From contig NVWZ01000007.1 of NCBI GenBank assembly GCA_002746365.1, positions 95,638 to 107,986 of the forward strand: 12,349 nucleotides of DNA. The letters run 5' to 3'. Shown here one piece after another: positions 1 through 7,578 of the stretch. The notes beneath the pieces are model-generated. The model worked only from the letters and a program-made list of their open reading frames with translations, was not told the origin of the DNA and made no database searches. The DNA is from Thiotrichaceae bacterium. Lineage in GTDB: Bacteria; Pseudomonadota; Gammaproteobacteria; SZUA-229. Position numbers and translations under genes: made by a program. How positions within the stretch are numbered: the first letter of the stretch is position 1; every line of letters starts with the position of its first letter.

Positions 1-1452
1 ATGAGTAAAATCCTTTACATCAGTAGCGAAGCTTTCCCGCTGATAAAAACCGGGGGGTTAGCTGATGTTGCCGGAAGTTTACCTGTGGCCCTATTGAAAC
101 AATCACAGGACATGCGTTTATTACTGCCTGCCTACCCGGAAGTACTCAATAAAATTACCCGAAGTAAAAAACTCAGCGCAAAAACTTACTACAACATGCC
201 GGTGGAAATTATCGAAACACGCCTGCCCGGCAGTAATGTTATCGTCTGGTTAGTAGATTGCCCTGCGCTTTTTGACCGACCTGGTGGCCCATACTCCAAT
301 AGCCACGGCCAAGCATGGCATGATAATGCACTACGTTTTGCTGTTTTCTGTTATGTGGCGGTTGATATTGCGTTAAACCAGCTTCAGCTAAACTGGCAAC
401 CCGACGTAGTACACTGTAACGACTGGCAATCAGGTCTGGTGCCTGCTTTATTAAGCCTGCACACTGAAAGACCCGCGACCATTTTCACCGTTCATAATCT
501 TGCCTATCAGGGTCTTTTTAATCATCAAACTTTTATTCATCTGCATCTTCCTGATGAACTCTGGCAGATAAACGGACTTGAATTTTATGGTCAGCTTTCT
601 TTCATTAAAGGCGGTCTTGTTTATGCCGATAAAATCACCACTGTTAGTCCCAGTTATGCACATGAGATTCTTTCACCTGAATTTGGTTACGGACTGGATG
701 GTCTGTTAAATAACCGCAGTGAACATCTTTCTGGAATTCTTAATGGTATTGATGAAAAACACTGGAACCCGGGTACTGATAAATATCTAAAACAAAAATA
801 CAACCGACACTCACTAGCAAAGAAACCACGCAATAAAACACAACTACAGGAAGAATTATCACTCCCCGTTGATGCCTCTTTAGCAATGATTGGCATGGTC
901 AGCCGCCTGGTTGAACAAAAAGGCCTGGATATTATTTTGCAAAGCCTGGCAACATTAATAACTATGCCGGTTCAATTAGTTATTCTAGGCACCGGAGAAA
1001 CCCATTATGAAATCCAGTTAACCGAATGGGCACAGCAACATCCTGATCGCTTAAAAGTCATTATCGGCTATAACGAAGCACTCGCTCACAAGATTGAAGC
1101 TGCCAGTGACCTATATTTGATGCCTTCGACTTTTGAACCTTGCGGACTAAACCAGTTATACAGTCTGCGTTACGGAAACTTGCCAATTGTCACTCCGGTT
1201 GGCGGACTGGCCGATACGGTAATCGATGCCAGTGAAAAAAACATTAAAAATAAAACCGCCAATGGCTTTGTACTTGAACAGCAGTCTGCAACCGCATTAT
1301 TAAACTCCGTGCAACGCGCACTGGCACTTTTTCAAAAACCAGAAGTATGGCGGCAATTACAAGTTAACGCTATGCGCGGTGATTTTTCATGGCAAACCAG
1401 TGCAGGACGCTATATTGCTTTATACCAACAGGCGCTGAGCCCGAATTGTTAA
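1..1452 (+). CDS. glgA: Glycogen synthase (ADP-glucose type, GT5)
   Basis: This 483-residue protein would transfer glucose from ADP-glucose to the non-reducing end of an alpha-1,4-glucan in the cytoplasm, the elongation step of glycogen synthesis. The N-terminal GT5 domain carries the KTGGLADV nucleotide-sugar loop (Lys16) and the HNLAYQG segment near residue 165. The C-terminal GT-B half has GMVSRLVEQKGLD near residue 300 and the signature FEPCGLNQLY followed by GGLADTV near residues 378-405. The length matches bacterial GlgA (about 475-490 residues). The ATG is the first base of the window and the protein begins directly with the conserved first beta strand, so this start is credible, but its ribosome binding site and any upstream glg genes are outside. 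The stop overlaps the stop of the convergent small gene by 4 bases, so any terminator must lie inside a neighbouring coding region. Confidence 0.97.
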   Translation: MSKILYISSEAFPLIKTGGLADVAGSLPVALLKQSQDMRLLLPAYPEVLNKITRSKKLSAKTYYNMPVEIIETRLPGSNVIVWLVDCPALFDRPGGPYSNSHGQAWHDNALRFAVFCYVAVDIALNQLQLNWQPDVVHCNDWQSGLVPALLSLHTERPATIFTVHNLAYQGLFNHQTFIHLHLPDELWQINGLEFYGQLSFIKGGLVYADKITTVSPSYAHEILSPEFGYGLDGLLNNRSEHLSGILNGIDEKHWNPGTDKYLKQKYNRHSLAKKPRNKTQLQEELSLPVDASLAMIGMVSRLVEQKGLDIILQSLATLITMPVQLVILGTGETHYEIQLTEWAQQHPDRLKVIIGYNEALAHKIEAASDLYLMPSTFEPCGLNQLYSLRYGNLPIVTPVGGLADTVIDASEKNIKNKTANGFVLEQQSATALLNSVQRALALFQKPEVWRQLQVNAMRGDFSWQTSAGRYIALYQQALSPNC

Positions 1453-1652
1453 CTATGCATCTTTTTTGCCACCGAAAAACAATCGTCACGCCATACGCAT
1501 TTCATCTGGTCACATTCATCATTTAACACTGAAGCAAAACAATCAAAGTTACCCTCTGTCAATTGAATGCTCTGGATCAATTTTATTTTACTTAGTCGTG
1601 ATGTCTTAATGCCAAAATATTTTGCCCTTTGTCTGACTTCCTGCATATTCAT
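1449..1652 (-). CDS. Small SAP-like protein with four conserved-looking cysteines
   Basis: A 67-residue protein. Residues 1-30 (QEVRQRAKYFGIKTSRLSK and following) resemble the helix-extended-helix SAP fold, which in other proteins binds nucleic acid. Residues 34-59 hold four cysteines (38, 47, 52, 58) in the pattern GNFDCF ... CDQ ... CVWRDDC. I recall small bacterial proteins annotated as SAP domain-containing with this same tail; their function is not established to my knowledge. The cysteines could bind a metal or form disulfides (inference). An AGAGAGG ribosome binding site lies about 7 bases before the ATG. It starts 45 bp after the pgl stop on the same strand, so it is probably the last gene of the gnd-zwf-pgl operon. 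It overlaps glgA tail to tail by 4 bases. Confidence 0.75.
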   Translation of the reverse strand: MNMQEVRQRAKYFGIKTSRLSKIKLIQSIQLTEGNFDCFASVLNDECDQMKCVWRDDCFSVAKKMHS

Positions 1653-1697
1653 TATCGAATCCTCTCTCGTTTAAAAATACTCAGTTTTGTTAAAAAA

Positions 1698-2375
1698 TCA
1701 GTTTGTATTTTCTATTAGCGCAGCTTCATCAATAAACCAGTTGATATCACCCAGAATATTAATTGGTAATGGTTCTCCATTTTTAATGCGCCTGATAACA
1801 CCCGCTTTTTCGTTACCGGCAGCCAATACTATTCGACATTGTGCTTTACTTAACGTGCTGATACTTAACGATACACGTTCACTGGGTGCTTTAGGCGAGT
1901 GATCGACAGCAACAACAGAATGTCTATCGCTTAATGCTTCATTGCCCGGAAACAAACTGGCGGTATGTCCGTCTTCTCCTACACCAAGAAAAGCAATATC
2001 AAAACTTTCAATCGCACTAATCACTTCGCGATAAACTTTGGCCGCTTTCTCCGCACCTGATTCTGCGGGAATGGTATGAATATTAGTTGCCGATAACCGT
2101 GACCAGAAATATTTTTCTAACATCACGTCATTGCGTTCTGCATGACCTTGGGGGTAACAACGCTCGTCCCCCAAATACCAATGAACCTTGTCCCAGAGTA
2201 AGGTTTTATTAGAAAGATAACCCAGACAGATTGCCGGTGTCTTGCCCCCTGGCAATACAACGTGGCATACACCTTTCTGTTGAATGTTTGTTTCAATATG
2301 TTCAGCAAGAAAGTCTGCTGCCGCTTTTGAAACCGCATCAAAATCACTGTATACAAACCATTTATGCATAGTCAT
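1698..2375 (-). CDS. pgl: 6-phosphogluconolactonase
   Basis: Hydrolyses 6-phosphoglucono-lactone to 6-phosphogluconate, the second step of the oxidative pentose phosphate pathway, in the cytoplasm. The 225-residue length is typical of the DevB/Pgl family. Visible motifs are VLPGGKTP near residue 42 (the SGGxTP-type phosphate loop), LGDERCYPQGHAERND near residue 70 and LGVGEDGHTASLFPG near residue 130, the classic signatures of the NagB/Pgl fold. It sits 11 bp after the zwf stop and is clearly co-transcribed. The start is slightly ambiguous: a CAGG ribosome binding site lies 3 bases before the ATG at 2375 but 9 bases before the in-frame ATG at 2369 (Met3), which may be the better-spaced start. 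Confidence in function is high. Confidence 0.95.
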   Translation of the reverse strand: MTMHKWFVYSDFDAVSKAAADFLAEHIETNIQQKGVCHVVLPGGKTPAICLGYLSNKTLLWDKVHWYLGDERCYPQGHAERNDVMLEKYFWSRLSATNIHTIPAESGAEKAAKVYREVISAIESFDIAFLGVGEDGHTASLFPGNEALSDRHSVVAVDHSPKAPSERVSLSISTLSKAQCRIVLAAGNEKAGVIRRIKNGEPLPINILGDINWFIDEAALIENTN

Positions 2376-2386
2376 TAACCTGACAT

Positions 2387-3895
2387 TTAGCTTGGCTTAT
2401 GCCAACCACCCACGCAGTCTTCGAACAATGTATCCATGCCAGGCACATCCCAGCTAGCTGAGCGATAACGTTCGATTGAAAGTCTGTCTTTCCATGCATT
2501 TAATATAGGCTCGATAATCGACCAGGATTCTTCAACCTCGTCTGCGCGTGAAAACAACGTCGCATCGCCGATGAGTACATCGTGTAGTAAAACTTCATAA
2601 GCATCCGAAACATCCTCACCATTTTCTGAATAAGGGGCACGCATTACCATGCGTTGTATATCTGTTGTTAAGCCTGGCATTTTTGCATTCATCCGCAAGG
2701 CAATCCCTTCATCAGGGTGCACACGAAACACCAGTGAGTTAGCCGCCGGAGGTGTCGCATGGGTATCAAATAAATTAAACGGTGGTTTTCGAAAACGAAT
2801 AACAATTTCTGATACCCGTTCTGGCAGGCGCTTGCCTGTCCACAGAATAAAAGGCACACCCTGCCATCGCCAGTTATCGATATGAAAGCGCACGGCGGCA
2901 AAGGTTTCTGTTACTGAATCAGGCGATACCCCATCTTCTGCAACATAAGCGTTTAGTTTTTCATCATCAGCAACACCCGAACCATATTGTGCTGCAACCG
3001 TTAACTGTTTAATATTTTTCTCTTCGATGTGTCTAACGGCACGCAGCACTTTAATTTTTTCATCGCGCACTGCATCAGCAGTAAACTCGACCGGCGGTTC
3101 CATCGCCACCAGTGTCATTACCTGCATTAAATGGCTTTGTATCATGTCGCGCAAAGCACCGGACTTTTCATAATAATTTGCACGGTATTCAATACCAATA
3201 GACTCCGCCGCAGAGATTTGAATATGATCAATATAATTTCTGTTCCATAGTGGCTCAAGTATGCTGTTTGTAAAACGGTAAACTAATAAATTTTGTACAC
3301 TCTCTTTGCCCAGGTAATGATCTATGCGATAAATTTGTGATTCATCCAGCAAGGTTTGTAGCTCATGGTTTAGCTGCTGCGAACTTTTCAAATCCATGCC
3401 GAAAGGCTTTTCAATAACTATGCGTCTAAAGCCTTCCGTTTCATTATTCAGGCCAATTTTGTGTAAACCAGATGCAATGGTGGTATACCAGCGTGGTGGT
3501 ACTGCGCAATAAAACATTGCATTGGTGTGACCCTGTAGTGACTCAAGTGAAGCTGCTAAATCACTGTAAGTTTTTTCATCCTGTAAATCGCCACTGACCA
3601 TTTTGAACATGGCAGAAAACTTTTTCCATTGTTGTTCATCCATTGCTATATCAGAAGCATAATTACGCACACCTTGATAGAGTGAATCTAGCCAGGTTTC
3701 TTTAGTGCGGTTTTTAAACACACCAATAATTTTACTTTGCGGATGCAACAACCCACAACGTAACATTTTTATTAATGCTGGAACCAGTTTGCGTTTAGTT
3801 AGATCACCGCCCGCGCCAAAGATAACAATATTAGTCGGCTCGGTCGGCTCACCGATACAAGGATCAGAGCACGGTATATTCGTGACATTTTTCAT
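2387..3895 (-). CDS. zwf: Glucose-6-phosphate 1-dehydrogenase
   Basis: Oxidises glucose-6-phosphate to 6-phosphoglucono-lactone, the entry step of the oxidative pentose phosphate (and Entner-Doudoroff) route, producing NADPH or NADH. The 502 residues match the family length. The N-terminal Rossmann fold shows IVIFGAGGDLTKRKL at residues 23-37. The substrate and catalytic signature RIDHYLGKE is at residues 190-198 with His193, and the G6PD C-terminal domain follows with EKPFGMDL and YEVLLHDVL-type segments. An AAGG ribosome binding site lies 6 bases before the ATG, and the gene begins 15 bp after the gnd stop. The first about 20 residues, before the Rossmann strand and rich in Cys and Pro, are an ordinary variable extension. 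Cofactor preference cannot be read with certainty. Confidence 0.97.
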   Translation of the reverse strand: MKNVTNIPCSDPCIGEPTEPTNIVIFGAGGDLTKRKLVPALIKMLRCGLLHPQSKIIGVFKNRTKETWLDSLYQGVRNYASDIAMDEQQWKKFSAMFKMVSGDLQDEKTYSDLAASLESLQGHTNAMFYCAVPPRWYTTIASGLHKIGLNNETEGFRRIVIEKPFGMDLKSSQQLNHELQTLLDESQIYRIDHYLGKESVQNLLVYRFTNSILEPLWNRNYIDHIQISAAESIGIEYRANYYEKSGALRDMIQSHLMQVMTLVAMEPPVEFTADAVRDEKIKVLRAVRHIEEKNIKQLTVAAQYGSGVADDEKLNAYVAEDGVSPDSVTETFAAVRFHIDNWRWQGVPFILWTGKRLPERVSEIVIRFRKPPFNLFDTHATPPAANSLVFRVHPDEGIALRMNAKMPGLTTDIQRMVMRAPYSENGEDVSDAYEVLLHDVLIGDATLFSRADEVEESWSIIEPILNAWKDRLSIERYRSASWDVPGMDTLFEDCVGGWHKPS

Positions 3896-3910
3896 ACAAT
3901 ACCTTAATAA

Positions 3911-4825
3911 CTAATCAATAGATTTGATATCATGTCCGCCAAAACCGGCACGCATCGCGTTTAGCACTTTGCCAGCAAAAGAAGAATCTTGTCTGCTACG
4001 AAAACGCATTTGTAACGCCAGTGTCAGCACGGGTGTTGGCACACCCAGATCAATTGAATCATGCACGGTCCAACGACCTTCACCTGAATCATCGACATAA
4101 TCACTCAGTGAAGATAAATTTTTATCCGCACTAAAAGCATCGGCAATTAAGTCCAACAACCATGAACGCACAACGCTGCCATGCTGCCAGATTTCTGTCA
4201 CCTGCTGTAAATCAATTTGCATTTCCTGTTTAGCATCTAGCAATTCAAAACCTTCAGCAAAGGCTTGCATCATGCCATATTCAATACCGTTATGAACCAT
4301 CTTGACATAATGCCCGGCACCCGCAGGCCCGACATGACCCCAACCTTTATCTTTTGCCGGTGCCAGAGATTCAAGTACCGGACGCAGTATAGCGATGGCT
4401 TCATCACTACCACCTGCCATAATGCTATAACCATTCTCCAGCCCCCAAACACCACCCGAAGTACCTGAGTCCACAAAGTGAATGTCCAATGCCCGAAGAT
4501 CAACCGCACGTTGTTTAGATAAATTAAAATTTGAGTTACCACCATCGACCAATAAATCACCCTTGCTCATTCCCGCACCCAGCAATGATTCAATACTTTG
4601 ATCAACAAACTGATGTGGCACCATTAACCATATCGTGCGCGGTGGCTCGAACACTTTAATCAATTCATCAATCGTACTTACCGCTGTGACATCGTTAAGT
4701 TCATCGGCAAGCACGGCAGCGGTAGCGATATCAGCATCAAAAACAATAACCTCATGCCCATCACGAACCAGTCGCCGCACCATGTTTGCCCCCATCTTGC
4801 CTAAACCAATCATTGCAAGTTTCAT
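3911..4825 (-). CDS. gnd: 6-phosphogluconate dehydrogenase (decarboxylating), short NAD-type
   Basis: Oxidatively decarboxylates 6-phosphogluconate to ribulose-5-phosphate. It has 304 residues, the short form of the family; the common NADP-dependent enzymes are about 470 residues. The Rossmann motif GLGKMG is at residues 7-12. Substrate-site motifs are VDGGNSN at 93-99, SGTSGGVWG at 120-128 and GHYVKMVHNGIEYG at 171-184, with the expected catalytic Lys175 and substrate-contacting Asn179 and Glu182. The C-terminus ends in the typical FGGH plus Lys segment. The second beta strand ends in VFD (Asp30) rather than the Asn-Arg pair used for NADP phosphate, which in this family points to NAD preference (inference). 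It is the first gene of the operon gnd-zwf-pgl-SAP, with an AGGTG ribosome binding site about 5 bases before the ATG. Confidence 0.95.
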   Translation of the reverse strand: MKLAMIGLGKMGANMVRRLVRDGHEVIVFDADIATAAVLADELNDVTAVSTIDELIKVFEPPRTIWLMVPHQFVDQSIESLLGAGMSKGDLLVDGGNSNFNLSKQRAVDLRALDIHFVDSGTSGGVWGLENGYSIMAGGSDEAIAILRPVLESLAPAKDKGWGHVGPAGAGHYVKMVHNGIEYGMMQAFAEGFELLDAKQEMQIDLQQVTEIWQHGSVVRSWLLDLIADAFSADKNLSSLSDYVDDSGEGRWTVHDSIDLGVPTPVLTLALQMRFRSRQDSSFAGKVLNAMRAGFGGHDIKSID

Positions 4826-5091
4826 ATTTCACCTTTTCTATTATTTTTAATATTAAATCGACATACAGAGCCAGGTAGTAAAAATAGTTTAATGCTCTTT
4901 CTAAGGCAAAAGCATTTACCACTTTTGAGAAACGCAATAAGTACTTCACCTATGTACTTCAATATAGAATAGAACCAAAATTTATCATACCTATTTTTTG
5001 CGCACTGTCATCCAGGTTACATCTTATTGTTCATAGTACTGACAGACTTACCCTGGTGATGAAAGTCCGAACACACTAGCCGAGAAACACC
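4826..5091. promoter_or_regulatory. Divergent regulatory region between the gnd-zwf-pgl operon and ppsA-glgP
   Basis: This AT-rich 266-bp spacer must hold the promoters of two opposing operons. Three things stand out: a direct repeat GTACTTCA at 4941-4948 and 4954-4961 (the first copy lies inside the palindrome AAGTACTT); the imperfect palindrome at 5007-5020 described separately; and the inverted pair CTGTCA (5005-5010) and TGACAG (5040-5045). I could not find a convincing -35/-10 pair for either direction, so the ppsA promoter may need an activator. The ppsA ribosome binding site is weak (GAG, 7 bases before the ATG). No riboswitch or ORF was recognised. Confidence 0.6.
5007..5020. promoter_or_regulatory. 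Putative operator, imperfect palindrome upstream of ppsA
   Basis: GTCAT-CCAG-GTTAC is a 5-4-5 palindrome with two mismatches to GTCAC-N4-GTGAC. The longer stretch 5005-5023 matches 15 of 19 bases of 12230-12248 without gaps, including a shared GTTACATC tail. Its centre is about 78 bp before the ppsA ATG. Binding by a regulator is inferred only from recurrence and position. Confidence 0.4.
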
Positions 5092-7524
5092 ATGACTGAC
5101 ACTAATAATTATATTCGCTGGTTTGACGAACTCGGTATCGAAGATGTTTCATTGGTCGGCGGTAAGAATGCCTCCCTGGGTGAAATGTACCGTGAACTGA
5201 CTCCCAGGGGTATTAAAGTTCCTAATGGGTTTGCCATTACTGCCAGTGCCTACCGCTACATGCTCGACCAGGCCGGTGGTGGTGTCGGTGCATGGGATGA
5301 CTTGCATGAAGCATTAGATGGACTCGATGCTAGTGATGTTAATGACCTTGCGCGACGTGGCGCAAAAGCACGAGATATTGTTTATGCTGCGACATTACCG
5401 GACAATTTACGCGAACAAATTCTGACTGCATTTAATGCCTTAAAAAAACAATATGCCGGTGACATCAGTGTTGCCGTGCGCAGCTCTGCTACCGCTGAAG
5501 ATTTACCCAACGCCAGTTTCGCTGGGCAGCAGGACACCTACCTAAATATCGAAAGCGAAGCACAATTACTGGATGCCTGTCGCCGCTGTTTTGCCAGCCT
5601 GTTTACCGATCGGGCGATTCATTACCGCATCGATCAGGGGTTCGAACATTTCAAAGTTGCATTATCGATTGGTGTTATGAAGATGGTACGTTCAGACCTT
5701 GACGCCAGCGGCGTGATGTTTTCTCTGGATACCGAAACCGGTTTTCGCGACGTGGTGTTTATCACTGGCGCTTATGGTCTCGGTGAAAATGTGGTGCAAG
5801 GTGCGGTAGATCCGGATGAGTTTTATGTACACAAACCGACATTTGAGCAAGGTCATCGTACCGTGTTACGCCGTACTTTAGGCTCAAAAAAAATCCAGAT
5901 GCAATATGCCACTGGCCGCACCCGTGAGGCTACGCGTAACGTACCGACACCTAAAGAATTCCGGCAGCAATTTTGTATCAATGACACCGATGTTTTAACC
6001 TTAGCCGATTACGCCATCAAAGTAGAAAAACACTACAGTGACAAAGCAGGACACAACAAACCCATGGATATGGAATGGGCGAAAGATGGCGTTGATGGTG
6101 AATTATACATGGTGCAGGCACGCCCTGAAACTGTTGAGTCACAACTGTCAGGTACTTCACTGGAGATATTTCATCTTAAAGAAAGCGGCGAAACGCTCAC
6201 ACAGGGCAATGCTGTGGGTACTCGAATTGCTAGTGGTCGCGCGCGACTAATACGTGATGTTAAACAACTCGATGAATTCCAGCCCGGCGACGTATTAATA
6301 GCAGACACCACCACCCCGGACTGGGAACCAGTGATGACAATTGCCGCCGCCATTGTTACCAATCGCGGTGGCCGAACCTGTCATGCGGCCATTATAGCCC
6401 GTGAACTGGGCATTCCTGCCATCGTCGGCTGTGATAATGCCACCGCCGTCATAGCAAATGGCAAAATGGTTACCGTGGACTGTTCTCAAGGCGATAAGGG
6501 TCGCGTATATCAAGGTGAGCTGGCCTTTATAAAAGAAGTCACCGATCTAGGTGAACTGTCCCGCCCTGTCACCAAAATCATGATTAATCTCGGCAACCCT
6601 GATCTGGCTTTCAAAACATCCTTCTTACCCAATGACGGTGTTGGCCTGGCGCGAATGGAATTTATTATTAATGAATCCATCAAAGCACATCCGATGGCTT
6701 TATTGCATCCGGAGCGGGTGCGCGATTCGGTTCAACGCCAACAACTTGAAAGCTTAAGTCTCGGTTACCACAGCCCAACAGATTTTTTTGTGAAACATCT
6801 ATCAGAAGGTGTCGGCACTATTGCTGCTGCATTTTGGCCCAAACCGGTGGTGGTACGCATGTCGGATTTCAAATCCAACGAATATGCTTCTCTGCTCGGC
6901 GGACAATATTTTGAACCCAGCGAAGCCAATCCCATGATCGGTTTTCGCGGTGCTTCACGTTACACCCATCCTAATTATGCCGAAGGTTTTGCACTGGAAT
7001 GCGCTGCCATGAAACGCGTACGTGAAGACATGGGGCTAACCAATGTCATCTTAATGATTCCTTTCTGTCGAACCATCGCAGAAGGCGAACGGGTATTACA
7101 GGCGATGAGCGACAATGGTCTTAAACGCGGTGAAAAGGGTTTACAGGTTTATGTCATGTGCGAAATCCCCAATAATGTGATTCAGATTGATGCCTTTGCC
7201 AAACTGTTTGATGGTTTTTCGATTGGCTCCAACGACCTGACTCAACTTACTTTAGGGGTTGACCGTGATTCAGAAATCGTTGCCTTTGATTTTGATGAGC
7301 GCGACCCCGGCGTTAAACAAATGATTCGACTAGCAGTGGATGGTGCACGACGCAATCAACGCCATTCGGGATTATGTGGACAGGCCCCGTCAGATTATCC
7401 TGAAATGGCAGAGTATCTTGTTGATCTCGGCATCGACTCCATCAGTCTCAATCCGGATTCAGTCCTCAGCACAACCAGGCATATACTGGAAATTGAGAAA
7501 GCACTGGGTCGCAAGAGAGCATAA
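5092..7524 (+). CDS. ppsA: Phosphoenolpyruvate synthase (pyruvate, water dikinase)
   Basis: Converts pyruvate, ATP and water into phosphoenolpyruvate, AMP and phosphate, the gluconeogenic entry from pyruvate, in the cytoplasm. It has 810 residues, close to the family's usual about 790-800. The N-terminal ATP-grasp domain shows VGGKNASLGEM near residue 23 and AVRSSATAEDLPNASFAGQQ near residues 126-145. The central phosphohistidine domain has GGRTCHAAI with catalytic His431. The C-terminal TIM barrel contains MCEIPNN, IGSNDLTQLTLGVDRDS and CGQAPSD with acid-base Cys762. All key residues are present. It starts after a weak ribosome binding site and is followed within 60 bp by glgP, so the two are probably one operon. 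PPS enzymes are often controlled by a separate PpsR kinase/phosphorylase, which is not seen here. Confidence 0.97.
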   Translation: MTDTNNYIRWFDELGIEDVSLVGGKNASLGEMYRELTPRGIKVPNGFAITASAYRYMLDQAGGGVGAWDDLHEALDGLDASDVNDLARRGAKARDIVYAATLPDNLREQILTAFNALKKQYAGDISVAVRSSATAEDLPNASFAGQQDTYLNIESEAQLLDACRRCFASLFTDRAIHYRIDQGFEHFKVALSIGVMKMVRSDLDASGVMFSLDTETGFRDVVFITGAYGLGENVVQGAVDPDEFYVHKPTFEQGHRTVLRRTLGSKKIQMQYATGRTREATRNVPTPKEFRQQFCINDTDVLTLADYAIKVEKHYSDKAGHNKPMDMEWAKDGVDGELYMVQARPETVESQLSGTSLEIFHLKESGETLTQGNAVGTRIASGRARLIRDVKQLDEFQPGDVLIADTTTPDWEPVMTIAAAIVTNRGGRTCHAAIIARELGIPAIVGCDNATAVIANGKMVTVDCSQGDKGRVYQGELAFIKEVTDLGELSRPVTKIMINLGNPDLAFKTSFLPNDGVGLARMEFIINESIKAHPMALLHPERVRDSVQRQQLESLSLGYHSPTDFFVKHLSEGVGTIAAAFWPKPVVVRMSDFKSNEYASLLGGQYFEPSEANPMIGFRGASRYTHPNYAEGFALECAAMKRVREDMGLTNVILMIPFCRTIAEGERVLQAMSDNGLKRGEKGLQVYVMCEIPNNVIQIDAFAKLFDGFSIGSNDLTQLTLGVDRDSEIVAFDFDERDPGVKQMIRLAVDGARRNQRHSGLCGQAPSDYPEMAEYLVDLGIDSISLNPDSVLSTTRHILEIEKALGRKRA

Positions 7525-7578
7525 GGATCTTTGCATGAAAAACAGAAGCAAACGGCCCGAGCCATAACAAAAAACTTT

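Noticed and set aside
5041-5091. Riboswitch or structured leader in front of ppsA (GGTGATGAAAGTCCG resembles conserved bits of structured RNAs)
   Set aside because: Only a short resemblance; the remaining conserved helices of RNase P RNA or known riboswitches are absent and the space is too small.
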